A stretch of DNA of 64,000 bases from Citrus sinensis (GCF_022201045.2 NC_068557.1:30233501-30297500); one strand, 5' to 3'. Shown: positions 1 through 12,800, numbered from the stretch's first letter. Program-made: numbers and translations. The notes: a model not told the origin generated them from the sequence alone.

Positions 1-888
1 AATGGGATGAGACGAGATTAGGATAATTTTTTGTCCCAAAAAAATAAAGGAACAGAAATAAGACTTTTTTATTTATCTCATTTGCATGTACGGGATGGGA
101 CCAGGATTGGCAAATCCCGTCCCATCTCGTCCAATTGCCAACATGAATCATATGTGAGTTAAAGCAAGATTTTCAAGGTCGAGTGGTGGGCTGTTGCTTT
201 CACATCTGTAAGGGTAGCAGCTTGAGTCCTAATGGACTCCACTTTCTCCCTCAATAAAAAATAATTGAGTGGAGGTTATCACAATCTTTCTCCCTTACAA
301 AAAATTGTAAGTGGAGCAGACATTTCTCGACTATTAGAAAAAGTAGGCAACCTAGGACAAAAAATTGTGAGCGGAGTACATATCCCTCCAATATTAGACA
401 GGCAGGCAATCTAGATAGTGCTTCATAAAGATTTAAGATAAACTAATACCAATAGTTGTATGTATTAATAACAATTTATATATATCTAACGTAATATCCA
501 ATTGTTTGTTTGTATTATCAATATTAAAAAAAAAAAGAGGTTTCCATTTTTTTATACTAGTTTTCTACCATAAAAATAAGGTCCAACTATCTAATTTTCA
601 TTATTGATTCTAGTAACTTAAAATAATTCATTCAAATTCTTTAATAAAGTAAACACATCAATTAGAATATAATTTATTTTGGATTTAGATTTCTACAGTT
701 CAAGTAAACAATTTATTCTGATTTTTATTATTCATTCTGATTTGAGCTTATTCCAATTATCAACCAAAAAATGCACCATAGTTAAATCTCTAAAGCAATA
801 GAACTATCATTCTTTTTATTAATGATAGGCTAATCATTGATTAAAGACTTTTTTTTCAAATTTGTCTCACATCATACATCACAAATTT
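1..888. other. AT-rich intergenic sequence, possible SINE remnant
   Basis: No supportable gene is visible. Around 175-300 a stretch with a tRNA-like look (a 'TCGAGTGGT' block followed about 45 bases later by 'GCTTGAGTCC', resembling pol III A and B boxes) may be a degenerate SINE. Two related short blocks (about 285-340 and 355-410) each read 'AAAAATTGT(A/G)AG(T/C)GGAG' followed by 'ATTAGA', suggesting internal duplication. The rest is AT-rich with stop codons in all frames. Confidence 0.4.
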
Positions 889-1342
889 TGACATAGGACA
901 TTATTTTAGGATTTAAGAATTTTTTTTAGATATTCTAATATTTTTTATTTTTAATTAGAGTCAAGTATAGTCAGGGTTTTAATATTTTATTTCCATCATA
1001 ATTGTGATTTGATTTTCTTTTTAAGTTAATTTAGGAAAATATGTTTCACTATTATAAATAAGGAGATCGTTATTATTTTCATAACATTTTGATTAAAACA
1101 AACTCCTCTTTTATACTTTCTTTGAGAAAATCTATCAAAATCTCTCTTGTAGAGTCGTTTCAATTAGACGGACATTTAATCTCACTTATAGCAATATAAA
1201 AAATCCCATCAAGTCTTTTAGATTAGAATGAAATCTAATCACGCTTCGATTAAAGTGTAATTTAATTGCGTTGTCTTGGTCTGATACTAGAACAATATCT
1301 AATGTTTATCTAAATTATCAATGTGCTTCCGTTACTCCACTA
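889..1342 (+). repeat. 5' LTR of decayed retroelement
   Basis: Upstream member of the diverged direct-repeat pair. It begins 'TGACATAGGACATT', parallel to 'TGATGTAAGTTGTT' at 2891, and ends near 'TTACTCCACTA'. It is about 85 bp longer than its partner because of an extra AT-rich block around 970-1030. A TATA-like box lies at about 1053-1062. Confidence 0.55.
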
Positions 1343-2182
1343 TATATTAGTATCAGAGTAGCTTTGTGCCAATCACATCCATCCTCACTGAATCCATCAC
1401 CAAAAAACAAAAAATAAAAATAAAAAGATCCTAAAATTTTAAAAACCCTAGCCATTACGTCCACCACCATTGTCATGGGCGCAACCATCATTCAACACCA
1501 CAATACAAGATTCCCTAGCCTTCAACAACCAAAACCCAACCATTGTTGACAGAAGCTATTGTAAGGAACCATAGCACAAAGCCACAAAAATCCATGAGCT
1601 TCCTTACTTTAATCACTGCCAATCTCCTCATTCTAGCCGTCCTCTTCACCACGCAAAACAACCATCAACCTCGACATCCATAGTTCGTCAAATTCTAGCC
1701 ACTATCGAGAACGACAGTTGCCAAAATATGGCAACCAAACCAAACTCGTGGCCCAACTTCGTCATTTCCATCCACCGATGTCGCCGCAAGATGATTGCCA
1801 CTACTAAAATTAGCTTGCTCTGACCTGTCCTCTCTTCAAGATCCGTCTCTTTTTTGTCCCAATCACAGACACCAATTGCTGGCAACACCAAAACCTTAAA
1901 AGTCAAGTTATTTATAGTTTTTTCGTTGGTTGTATTTTTAATTTGAGTAAAAAAATGACAAAGATAGATTATTAGGGTTCGTATTGTTTCCTTAAACTTA
2001 AAGATATCTCGATTTTTTATTGTAATATGAAAGATATTTTTAATTGGATTTTCATAATGGATGATTTTCTTCAAATTGTTCCATCAAAAGTTGTTTTCTC
2101 TCACGCATCATTTAAGCTAATATATGATGCTTTAACTTGGTAGGAACAACTACAAGAATCAAAGATTTGACAATGGTAAGAT

Positions 2183-2338
2183 CAGTGGCGAAGCTAGTAC
2201 CATATTTTGGGGTGGGCTATTAAATTTTTTTTTAAATATTAATAAAGACAAATTCATAAATTATAATTAATTATTATTTTTTTCAAAAAGCTAACCCTGG
2301 CTGCAGCCCGGGTTAGCCAACCCTTAGCTTCGCCACTG
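2183..2338. mobile_element. hAT-type MITE (156 bp) with 8-bp target duplication
   Basis: The element has 14-bp perfect terminal inverted repeats: it starts CAGTGGCGAAGCTA and ends with the reverse complement TAGCTTCGCCACTG. The same 8 bases, GGTAAGAT, flank it at 2175-2182 and 2339-2346. An 8-bp target duplication is diagnostic of the hAT superfamily. The interior is AT-rich, has no open frame, and contains a second short palindrome (GGCTGCAGCC). It sits inside the older retroelement, giving a relative age order. The duplication is exact, so the insertion is comparatively recent. Confidence 0.85.
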
Positions 2339-2890
2339 GGTAAGATGAAATCAAATAATGGTTTGACATGATATAATTGATGGAATACTGTTTTATTCAT
2401 TGTAATGATGTTGAACTATCTCTTTTTACACCAATGAAAGTAGATGATGATACTATTGTTGATTTACTTGTGATTTTTAAAGATGAGGGACAACTTATTC
2501 TTGATCAAAGTAGTTTGTGCAGCAAACTCAAGTTGATGAAACCTTAGCAATGATTGACATGATTATGCCTATTTACATTGAAAGAAAAAAAAAGTTATTT
2601 CTAAAAAAGGTTTGACTGCAAAGATAAAGTTAATTGGCGAGAACATTGAGTATAATTTAACAAAAGACTTGAGAGGCTTGGAAGTGATTTGTTCAAACAA
2701 GACATTATCTTCTCGAAGAGTTACTCATAAGTGCAAGAAAAAGATGAAGCATGGAGAATTTTGAGTTTCAAGAACGATTGATGAAAAAAGCTATAAGTTC
2801 AAGCTCAAAGACGCTTTGATGCTTCACTTCAAGTTTCATCCTCCAAATAAACTCAATGATGATTTTTTATTTTTTTTAAGAGTGGCAAAC

Positions 2891-3259
2891 TGATGTAAGT
2901 TGTTATTTTAAGATTTTAGAATTATTATATTTCTATTTTTAATTAGTGTCAAGTTAACTTGTGAAATATGTTTGTCCTATTATAAATAGGGTTCATTTTT
3001 TTAATTAATAAAAGCCTCTCTTTTATAATTCCTTTGAGAATATCTATTGAAATCTCTCTTATAAAGTCATTTAGATTAGAGTATCATCTAACTTAACTTA
3101 AAGTGATATAAAAAATGTCATTAAGTTGTTTGGATTAGAAAAATATATAATCATGCTTCAATTAGATCATAACCTAATCGCGTTGGCGTAGTCTGATAGT
3201 AAAATAATATATTGTGTTTATCTACTCTATCAACCTACTTGTGCTATCCTACTCCGACA
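2891..3259 (+). repeat. 3' LTR of decayed retroelement
   Basis: Downstream member of the pair, starting 'TGATGTAAGTTGTT' and ending near 'CTACTCCGACA'. It shares the TATA-like block and the 'CCTTTGAGAATATCTAT' and 'CTAATCGCGTTGGCGT' blocks with the 5' copy at clearly reduced identity, so the insertion is old. The purine stretch just upstream (AAGAGTGGCAA, about 2878-2889) could be a weak polypurine tract. Confidence 0.5.
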
Positions 3260-6200
3260 AACTTTAAAGGGAATAAGTTATTGCATATCTCTTGTAAGAA
3301 ATAATGTAACCGTTTATATGTTAAATACAAATTTTTTATGTGTATCATTATTATATGACTATACTATATTAACCACGGCGTGGATACTCCTTTAAATCTT
3401 TATCCATTTTTATTGTCTTCTCTGTATTCTACTTGTCATCTCGTCACTGGTTAAGTACTAGAAATAGCTGTCATTTGGTGGTTTTATGTAATTTTTTTAA
3501 AACCATGATATTATGTATGTTCCAATAATATTTACCATTAAAAATTTATTAGAATGAGTATAAATCAAGTATATTATAATATAATTTAAATTTTTATCCA
3601 TTTCTTAGAATTTTTTTAATTTCTAATTTTCTTATTTAAAAAAGAATGGTGATCCGAAAAAAAATTAACAAAGCCACGAGGTACGTTACAAGTAATATTG
3701 TCTTCACAAGAGCAACAAAATATGTGCGCAAGTTCCCCCACCCCACATTCTTCCAAATAAATATATCCGTCAGTTGAAGCAATAGATTGGAAGACTAAAC
3801 GTGTGAGACTGCCATTGGATTATTTTAACCGGTGGCTTTAACCTTGTCCTTACGTATGAAATCTGAAAACCATAATTAATTAAAGTTTCCTTTTCTTTTT
3901 TTTTTAAACGTCGTTTAGAAATGATTAGGAAGGGGCTGCCGATTGAAACAGCCGACCTTTCTAGAAAAGATGAGCTAAATTGCGCTGAAGCTGCAATATT
4001 TCACCAACTTAGAGAGAGAGAGAGAGCAGCTGTCACCTCAAATGGCAACAAAAGTCCACTCAAGAGGGCAGCAGCAACGCAGCCGCCCCACACCCACCAC
4101 CCACCAGCCCTTTTTCCAGTTTTATTATTTATTAATTATTCGGCGGTTTCTTTTTTAATTCAATTACAAATACAAAATTAATTACTTGGTTGTTTGCTCC
4201 AATCCCTTGAGCGCGAAACGTGGCGGATCACGAGGCATCAGCCTCTCTCCCTGTGTCTAAATCATGTGGTGGAGTCTGGGCCCCACTTTTGGACAGCTTT
4301 AACGCAAACTGCCGGCTTAACTGTCTGTCCTGATCCGACACGTCAGCTTTCCTTAAGACTTCTCCGCGCCGTACTCTTTGTGTGTTTGTTGCCAATTTTT
4401 GTGATTACTTTATTTGATGATTTTTTGTTTTGAATATTTATTCGATGTATTGCTTTCCCTTCGTGTCCGCGCATAAAGCAACTACCGATGCCATCATCAT
4501 TAACATCCATGCACATGCCTCTCCTCCATGCATCGCATAATCACAATTTCTTACATGCATCGTATAATCACAATTTCAATTAACAAATATAGAACGCTAA
4601 TTCGTATAATTAAACTAATTGTTTATTTTACTTAAAAGAGATAATAAGAATCTCAATGAAGTACGCTTGCATTGTAACGCATATGGTCAGTTCAGACTAA
4701 TTGCACGTAACGTAATACGGCTTCATACGGTTCTTTTTTATCATTTTTTTAAATAACCATACAATTACTTTTCTTTATTGAAACCCAAAAAAAAAAAATT
4801 AGAGTTGCTGTAAATACAAATTTTGTTAATAGAGATTTTAAAAAAAAATTGGTTATTTTGTTAAGCGGCTGCTAAATTATTTTATTAGTAACTTACAACT
4901 GATTTAAAATTAATTTTCTATAATTTCTCCATTATTTGACAACTAACAATAGAGTCTGTAAAAAAAAATTGATTTGAGTTTAAAAAAATTAATGATAATA
5001 TAACTTAACAAGATCTAATTTACAATCGATAAGAGTTTTTAGTTGAAATTGTATAAATAACTTAATAGATACCTTTTTTTCAATATTATGCAATAAAAAT
5101 TATTAAATAAAATAAATATATTATAGGAAATTTAGTTATTTAAAAAAATTTACAACCTCTACTTGTAAAATATTAAATTTGAGCTTTTTTTTAATAAAAA
5201 TAAATTATTTTCTAAATCCCAAAAATTTCTACAGCAATTACAATTAAACATCAAAGAAATTGAAAGTAACTTTTGAAAAAAGAAAACTTAAAAAAAAACT
5301 CTTTTTGCCAATAAGAAAGAAATAATACTAAACAAGTACCAACAATTATTTTTAATTCAAAGAAAAGAAACTTTTGGAAAGAGAAAGCGAAATCTTTGTA
5401 TGGATATTGACGACCAAAGACCGGGACCCACCAAAAGCGGCAGCCGCGCATCCCCACTTCCATTTCAAGCGCCCGCGTACACGTGGTCCCCAGTTTTGTC
5501 TGCTTTTCCTTTTTTTTTTTCTTGTTCGGGCACGAAGCTCGTAGAATTACGATACCACACGCGCGCAGAATCCGACGGCCGTGCAACACGTGCAACCAGA
5601 CACGAATCTCAAGAACTGCCCAGTAAACGTGGAATCATCTGTCCGACTCCATCCCCCAAACCTCTCTTTATCCTTTCACGCGCTTTCGGTCCTTGTATCA
5701 CAATCACTCGCTAGCGACATATAATTTTTACAAAAAGATTAAATTATTGATATTACATATCAATTTTTTTTTTTTAATTCATGTCAACCACCATTTTGAA
5801 TGTTTGTTATGGTCGATTGGGTCGGCAGAAATCCCCGAATTCTGATTGGAAATTGGATTTCGGTACATTTTGGATTCCGGACAATATTATTCTAATTTAC
5901 TATTTAGATTAAGATTGGATTTTAAATGATCCGAAATATGAGTTTTTAAAAATCTACAATAAGTCAGCTGAATGAATCAATCACATAAATTTGACACATC
6001 GCTTATATATTGACGATAAATCAATTGTTAATTAATATATATGACACATTAATTATTAGAGTATGACATGTCGATTATTTCATATGATATGTCGTTTATG
6101 ATAGAATCCATAATATATGACACAAAACTTATGTCATCTAGAACAATTTGAGATCTCGATCGGACGAAATCGAGATGTATTTTTATCTTGATTAATTGAT

Positions 6201-7876
6201 TTACTATGTAGGACAAAATTAAAATTGGCAAGCCCCAACCCCTATGGAATCCCGTTGTAGCGCTAGTGCTAAATGAATAGTTAACATGGCACAAAACTTA
6301 TGTCAGTTTTTTTTTTTTTTTTTTTTGTAAATAAAGGGTCATGAAAGACGCATTTTTAAGGTAAAAGAATGATTACAGCTAGATTTTGTATTATGTATTA
6401 TGCAAAAGAAATATCTTATTCAATTTTTTTTTAAAAATGGTCCCATCAATTTCGTGTATCATATGGCAGCATGAAGATAAAGTTCGCCCAAATGAAAGAA
6501 ATTTTTTAAGGCTATAATTGTCTTGGTCAAGGATGAGAATCTTGCGACGAGTTTCGTCGACAACTTTAATTGTATTTAATTAATGGGTGTACGCCTGTTA
6601 CTGTCCTAATAATAATGCAAGAGCAGTACGAATATTAATCCCATGTCAAAGTTTTGATAGCAGAACAATAATTAATTATTAAATTAATATAAATATTATA
6701 ACTTAGGCATAAAGCAATGTGAAAGAAATGTAAGGTCGGCCAACACATTTTATGCAATAATGCGAACTCTCCGTTAATATTAGAATAATTTACAAAAACA
6801 AATTAATGGACACGAATTAATTTCAAAAAGTTGATCGTGTTACACGGTACCAACGCAGCAATAGGGACTGCCTCCCCTAAGACATTTTTTTTGTTTTGTC
6901 AAAATTTCACATTTTGTCAAGACTAATGTTTCAAATTGTAAGACAAAACGAAAGTGAAAACAGATTTAATTTTAATGAGCAACTACGGTATATGAAATCA
7001 TGAATATCTCGTGTCTGTCTATGAGTTTCAAAAATGAATTCAAAATAGATTTTTTTTTTAATTTTTTTTATAAAAGATAAGGGGTGGGTCAAATTTAAAT
7101 ACTTTTTATTTTCCTCTTAGCTACTATAAGTTTTATATTTTACCAACCTAACCACGACCTAGGGGGCATTCAAATTAGAATTGAGCATTGAGCATTTACG
7201 ATCGTGTAATTTTCACCATTGATTAAACGACAGCACGATCTTCACTAGCTCCCCGTCTCCGTAGATGCGTCATACTGAACTAATTCAATGGCAACATACT
7301 TCAGCAACACTGTCAATTTCATACTAGCAATCTCGGACGAGGGTGAGATAATTTTCTTGTAGTTTAATTAAATTTCCTCTTACTATATATGTGTATTGTT
7401 AATTTCATATTAACTTTCTCATAAAATGACAAATTTTAAAATATCCTTTAAACTATTGTAAACTTCAACTTATTTCTATTTTTGTTAAGAATACAAATTT
7501 TTTATTTTAGCAACTCACTCCATTTTTCCTTCATCTTTTGAACAAAAATAAAATAACTTAAAAATTTAAAATATTTTAAAGATTGTTATTTCATAAAATT
7601 ACCTTTATATATAACTTTATAAAAAGTTGTTGCATTAGGTGGAAAACAAATCCGACTTAAATTTGGAGCTTGCTTATGTTACAGCTTCTGCAAGTAACAT
7701 AGCCAATGGGAATCTTCCACGGGTGTTGGATGCTGATGCAACCTAGCCAAGGGAGCTGTTGATGCAAGGTCAAAATGACAAGGCTGTTAGTTGCAGCTTC
7801 TGCAACTTAGCCGTGTCCCTTAAATTTAAGTACTGCCTTCCTCCTTTCGTGTAGTTACATTTCATTTGGGTCCTTC
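3260..7876. other. AT-rich intergenic sequence
   Basis: No gene can be supported. The open frames near 3921-4433 and 5251-5714 are short, overlap on both strands and match no family I know. Local features are a GA run at 4013-4026, pyrimidine and poly-A/T runs, and a long T run at 6307-6326. At about 7670-7700 and 7780-7805 there are two short palindromic motifs of the form GTTxCAG-CTT-CTGxAA, also seen near 28131-28285. Confidence 0.5.
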
Positions 7877-7981
7877 TATCTTACATGCATGTAAGATACA
7901 TTCCTCTCACATGAATAGTGTGTGGATCCCACATATACACTATTCATGTAAGGAGGATGTATCTTACATGCATGTAAGATA
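7877..7981. repeat. 105-bp near-perfect inverted repeat (foldback)
   Basis: The left arm from 7877 reads TATCTTACATGCATGTAAGA, then a CATTCCTCTCACATGAATAGTG block. The right arm ending at 7981 is its near-exact reverse complement (CACTATTCATGTAAGGAGGATG block, then TCTTACATGCATGTAAGATA). The centre is about TGTGGATCCCACA, so there is almost no loop. The terminal 20-mer is itself palindromic. Transcribed, it would form a stem of about 48 bp. A foldback MITE or a small-RNA precursor is possible. No clear target duplication was seen. Confidence 0.8.
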
Positions 7982-8900
7982 GGGTTTGCCATTTCATTTT
8001 ATTAGGCGACACTGTCCACTTGTTAACTTCAATCTACCGTTAACTTATTGTTACGGAATTCAGTGAATTGGTGTAGCCATTGAAATCGATGGCTGCAGGT
8101 AGAAAAAGACGGGTGGCATGCCAATTAGATATTTTTTTTTTTTATTTAAAAAAAATTATGAATGCAGCGAAAATACAAAATATCTCAAAATCTAAAGCAG
8201 GCAAGTATGAGAAATTTCGCGAGAATATGAACCTTCCAAACAATTAAAGAATATATATAAACGGCGAAACTAAACGATAATGATAGAGACCAATGTTAAG
8301 AATAACACCTGTCCTACGTTTACTCCCGCAACGAAATTTGGTTTCAAATATATAAATTTACGTCAGCCACGTAGCAGCGAGTAAGAACATTTGAATATAT
8401 GCAACGAAAGTACACTAAACTACTAAATTCGTGCATACTCCGTACCGACATATGTAAAACGGCCAGCCCGGAATCTTTTATTTTCCGGCCAAAACACCGT
8501 CCTTTTGTGTTGTCATAAAAACTAATAGTAAGAATAAACAAAACTGCATATTGCGAATTTATCCGTGTTGATTTAATTCATTGAACCGGGGGAAAAGTGA
8601 TAAAAAAGAAAAGAAAAAAAGGAAAACAAGGTCACTAATTAAGAACAACAGTGAAGAAACTCCATGGTTTCGCTGTTGCAAAAAAGGAGATCGGCTTCTA
8701 TTCACATACGTGATCAAAATCACAACAGATCACATGAAACACTGATCTTTGATATTCTTTTTTCCATTTTTCTTTCCTAGTCAACGTTCTTTTTTCCTAA
8801 AAGAGGAAGCAGAAACAAAAAAAGTTTCGCCGCTAAAAATATGATCATGAAAGGAAATTTCCGACGATCTCCGATGATCGTGTATCCATCGGCAAAAGTG
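7982..8900. other. Intergenic sequence and 3' side of the ERF gene
   Basis: AT-rich, with a T run at 8130-8143. The last 150-250 bases next to 8901 probably include the 3' UTR of the minus-strand ERF gene. No other gene is seen; frames at 8344-8541 and 8777-8962 are short and unremarkable. Confidence 0.45.
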
Positions 8901-9626
8901 TCAGGCGAAATCTTCCGGTGGAAGATTAAGATCAATATCAAGAACTCTGCGTGGCTTATCATCGTGATGGTTCAAATCGACAATGGATGATGAATCAGAG
9001 TCGCTCTGCACACTTCCGTCACCGACCGCCGTCACCGCCGCCGCATGAAAATTATAATTCCGGTGATGGTCGAATCTGAGCCGTTGATACTGCTGACTCT
9101 TCATCGCAGCTACCGGATCAAAATAAAACACCTGGTTCGCCGCACCGAAAGCACCCCCCACAGGCTGGAAGGGAAACCGAACGGTGGCGTTAAATCCTCC
9201 ACCGGCACCACCGCCGGCGCAAGCCGGACCAAGATTGAGATCTAACGGCGACGAATCGATCATCAGAGCCGGCTCGCGGCTTGAAGACTCTATGGTACTA
9301 CTTTGGCTGGGGCTCTGGTTATTATTGTTGATGTTGATATTGTTGTGACTAATTTTGTTGGTTACATTTTCAGAAGGCAAGGGGAAGTTAGTTTTAGCCT
9401 TGGCGCCGCGAAATTCTCTAGCGGCAGCGTCGTAGGCCCGAGCGGCTTCTTCAGCGGTGTCGAAGGTTCCAAGCCAAACACGGCTCTTCTTGCCGGGATC
9501 CCTAATCTCGGCTGCATATCGACCCCACGGCCTCTTTCTAACGCCCCTAAAATGCACCTCTTTAACAATACCGTTACTGTTTCCGTTAACTTTTGCAGGT
9601 CCCGACGCCTTCTCTCTCGGCGCCAT
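8901..9626 (-). CDS. AP2/ERF transcription factor with EAR repressor motifs (ERF3/ERF4/ERF8 type)
   Basis: A 241-aa intronless nuclear transcription factor. One AP2/ERF domain spans residues 25-82 ([19 protein letters not shown], then [18 protein letters not shown]), with the Ala and Asp of the AAEIRD stretch that mark the ERF subfamily binding GCC-box DNA. Two EAR-type repression motifs are visible: LDLNL at 128-132 and LDIDLNLPP at 229-237 near the C-terminus. [14 protein letters not shown] block precedes the second. This layout matches class VIIIa ERF repressors, which act through TOPLESS-like co-repressors (family knowledge). The start is the ATG at 9626, giving MAPREKAS as in relatives; the open frame continues upstream only to a TTG at 9689. 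An ATATAT-type TATA box lies about 115 bases upstream. Asn-rich (about 93-103) and Gly-rich (137-144) linkers are low complexity. The exact orthologue is not assigned. Confidence 0.93.
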   Translation of the reverse strand: MAPREKASGPAKVNGNSNGIVKEVHFRGVRKRPWGRYAAEIRDPGKKSRVWLGTFDTAEEAARAYDAAAREFRGAKAKTNFPLPSENVTNKISHNNININNNNQSPSQSSTIESSSREPALMIDSSPLDLNLGPACAGGGAGGGFNATVRFPFQPVGGAFGAANQVFYFDPVAAMKSQQYQRLRFDHHRNYNFHAAAVTAVGDGSVQSDSDSSSIVDLNHHDDKPRRVLDIDLNLPPEDFA

Positions 9627-9738
9627 ATTATTTCCGTAATATATTTTTATTTCAAGTGGGTAGTGTTTGTTGTTTTGAGCGAGTGACAAAACATAAAAGG
9701 AAGTGGGGACGCGAAGGAAATGCGAGGAGGAGAGGGTG

Positions 9739-9748
9739 ATTATATAGA
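9739..9748 (-). promoter_or_regulatory. TATA box of the ERF gene
   Basis: On the minus strand this reads CTATATAATC, about 113 bases upstream of the ERF start codon. A transcription start near 9705-9715 would give a 5' UTR of about 85 bases. Assigned by consensus and position only. Confidence 0.5.
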
Positions 9749-9796
9749 GTGGAAATGGAGAGAGAAAAAAGAGGAAAAAAAAAAAAAAAAGAGCGA

Positions 9797-9820
9797 GGGG
9801 GGGGGGGGGGGGGGGGGGGG
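9797..9820. repeat. Run of 24 G immediately upstream of the ERF promoter
   Basis: An uninterrupted poly-G of 24 on the plus strand (poly-C on the gene's strand) lies about 50 bases upstream of the ERF TATA box, preceded by a poly-A run of about 16 (9775-9790). Such a G tract can form G-quadruplexes and is also prone to slippage and sequencing error, so its true length is uncertain. Confidence 0.85.
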
Positions 9821-12800
9821 CCCAGTCAACGAAGGATTTGACTGTGGGCGGCTATGTGCGGGTGGGGTATTATAGTAATGTTGGTTTCCGAAATACGTGG
9901 CATGTGGGTTATCTCGAGATCAGATACATAGCCCGCATACTACATATCACTATCTAACGGCTGTAAACGCACACTTGATTGCCTGCGGCTGGGTCTCCGG
10001 CTTCCCACACTCCCCCCTTCCAGCGCGTTCATTATCTACTCGCCATTATTTAATACAAACATGCATATCCCACCTAGATGATTAATTAAAATACCCTATT
10101 ATATACTCTGTATATCACAATACAGAAATCTATTTATTTATTAAAGTAATAGTAAGTTAAAAGATAAAAAATTAATTTTAATATACTACATGTTAAAATA
10201 TATTATATATTATATAATATTTTGTATTTTGTATTTTTTATTTCTTTATCTTTTTCATTTTATTAAAATAAAGATTTATTATTAAAAATTAAATATAAGT
10301 TTTTCTTTAATTCGATATTTAGAGCCACACTTTGTACGGGGTCAATGTTGTAAATTTTTTTAATCAAATTAAATAGTTGATGTTTAATTAAGATTAGACA
10401 GTTAAAAAGAATCTTTTTTTTTTTTTGGTGTTTTGTTTACGGAATAAATTGTGAGTTTTTGAAATTGAAGATTTGAGAAAAACTGGCGCGTGGGCGTAGA
10501 GTGAAAAGTGGTGGTAATTAGCCGGTTTGAACAAGTTGTCGGCATATTCTGCTAACTCGCCGCGTGACTTGGATGAGTTGTTTTGATTTTTGATTTGAGG
10601 AGAGCGGAAGCGGCTGCTTGCCTAATGCCAATGCCTGCTTTGAATTGAATCCTCTCCACTCTCTCTCTCTCTCTCGTATATTTTCAGGCTCCTATTAAGC
10701 CCATGCCTTTATTCCCTTTTGAACCGCTCGTTTGGACCATCTGGTGCAAACCCCCCATTAGACCAATAGCATTCTGACACGAGTCCTTTTGGTCCTTACG
10801 CGTGTTCAAGGCAAAGTGTAGAATAACCTTTTATGAACTTGCATACTCTTGCAACCCCACGTGGCAACGACTGCTACTGCTACCCACATGAGTAGTTTCT
10901 GACACCAGTATCAATATCATCCGACAACTCCCTCTCCCGCTCCTTCCATTGTCTCACGCGCCAAAGAATTACTGTATAACCTTTTTGCCCTTGATTAGCT
11001 AATTTTTAATTTAAATGCGGCATTAATGCCGAAATAGGTTTTCATTAGTAAGTTTATGGGTAATAGAGTCACATTAAATTCCATATATTTTGTAATCAAT
11101 ATTTTGAAACATCAATCTTGAAGGACTCTCATTTTAGTAACTCATGAAATTATCAGTTTGATGCCAGCAGCATTCGGCAATTCTCGTTTGGAGGTTAATT
11201 AATTAGTCGGCATTCAAAGAAATGAATTAATTAACTAACACCGCCAATGTTCTGACATATATTTACCCCATACACAGAGCTGGGTCCTGTCTCCAGTTTC
11301 TAGTCCGCAGCCATGTGACAGCATCCTGTATTAAATTTAAATATTATTAAAGCGTACATTCGAAAAACCGTTTGATTCTCTTCTTTCTTAATATTTCTTC
11401 AAAAAATATTTATCAATTTTAAATCAACCGCAATTAGCCCACTAAATCTAATTAAACTGATAATTCTTGACTCATTCTTTTCTTTTCAAGTTAAAATTAT
11501 TGTATAATTTTTTTTTGTTTAATATTCAATACCAGTTAATAATTTTTTTTGTTTAATATTAATAAAAGTAATTTTGATATCTAATATAATATAAGTTCTA
11601 CAATAAAAAAAAGGTTAGAAGTTAATTTTTTTTTAAATAATTAATAGATGTTACTACTAGTTTAATTGAAGAAGAAAAGAGTGATAAATAGGACAATAAA
11701 TTTTCACAGTCTTATCTTATCTAAACCCATATGAAAATAAGGATTAATAATCTCATTAAATTTAAAATAAAATTTGAATGGGTCAACTAATTCTACATCT
11801 AAATATGACATTAGATTGAATTAGTATTTTTGATTCCAAAATCTAATCCAATCTATAATTTCCAAACATAGCCTCATCGTTACCGTGTTAGCTAGAGAAA
11901 GAAGAGTGCTGCTTATGACGCTACCATAAATCTTTTATGGGAGCGGTGTGTTAATTGAGTGCAAATAATCCATATGATTCCAGAGACCTCGCCGGAACGA
12001 CAAATATTATATTTATGTTCAGGTGTTTGATTTTGATTGGCGAAGAGTTGATATCATGCATTTATTCGAGATGCCACCAGCAGAAATCTCAACAAGTAGC
12101 TACCAGCTTTGACCAAACAGAATTGTGTCGTTTCAAGTCATCAGAATTTTCGGGTCGATAATTAATAAAACGCACCCAATGCTTGATGAGAAAACACACT
12201 AAAACGAGAGCTTCAAACTTTACCAGAAAACGCTAATGCCACTATAAGATATGTGCGCATACAATGATGATATGAAAGGCAGAATCAATACGACACGGTT
12301 TTTTTTTTTTTTTGTGAATATTTAGTCGCATGCAGAAGATCAGATACACAGAATTAATGGTTACATTATTTATGGCGTCATCTTCTCTGCGAGCAACATG
12401 TCTGGAGACACCAAATCTCACAAATCATATAAAATATTGCGGTTGTTATGCTCCCTAGAACAACCACCGTTGATTTTGGCCGCCCACGTATCTCCAGCCT
12501 TCATGTTGTTATAATCCAATCACTCGAAATATTTCCCCTGCCGGATGGTGGTCCCCCAAGTCCTAATCTCTCGCAGTCCGCATGAAATCCAATTTATATC
12601 TACACAAGAAAATTATCTAACGAGCAACGTTACTGTTACGTAAGTAATGTTTAATTTGATTTTATATATATATATAATTTTTATTTTTTGGGGGGAGTAG
12701 ATGTTAAATAATGAAGTTGATTGATATTAACGTGTGTAATTGAAAGCCACGACTCGCACGTATGATGCTGAAACTGCAACTTTACCATTATAGTCAGAAC

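Larger units (their letters stand above)
889..3259 (+). mobile_element. Decayed LTR retroelement (short, non-coding)
   Basis: Two diverged direct repeats (889-1342 and 2891-3259) bracket about 1.5 kb. Both contain the same ordered blocks: 'TAGAATT/AAGAATT', 'TTTTTAATTAG.GTCAAGT', a TATA-like 'ATTATAAATA', 'CTCTTTTATA..TTCCTTTGAGAA', 'AATCTCTCTTRTA' and 'TTAATTGCGTTG' or a variant. Just after the first repeat, 'TAGTATCAGAG' (1349-1359) resembles the initiator-tRNA-Met primer binding site typical of Copia elements ('TGGTATCAGAGC'). No gag or pol reading frame survives between the repeats. This is therefore a truncated, old, non-autonomous element. Orientation is inferred from the primer-site position. 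Ends are approximate and no clean target duplication was found. Confidence 0.6.

Noticed and set aside
1688-2074. 128-codon minus-strand frame
   Set aside because: Lies within the decayed retroelement, composition looks random and no family resemblance was seen.
3921-5714. Several 80-115-codon frames as genes
   Set aside because: They overlap on both strands, have no domains and no splice or promoter support.
5821-6300. Possible retroelement piece (GGATTCCGG, TGACACA-type motifs)
   Set aside because: Short AT-rich similarities only; no terminal repeats or coding remnants.
9627-9689. Upstream extension of the ERF reading frame by 21 codons
   Set aside because: The extension begins with TTG, not ATG, and the relatives start MAPREK-like; the ATG at 9626 is used.
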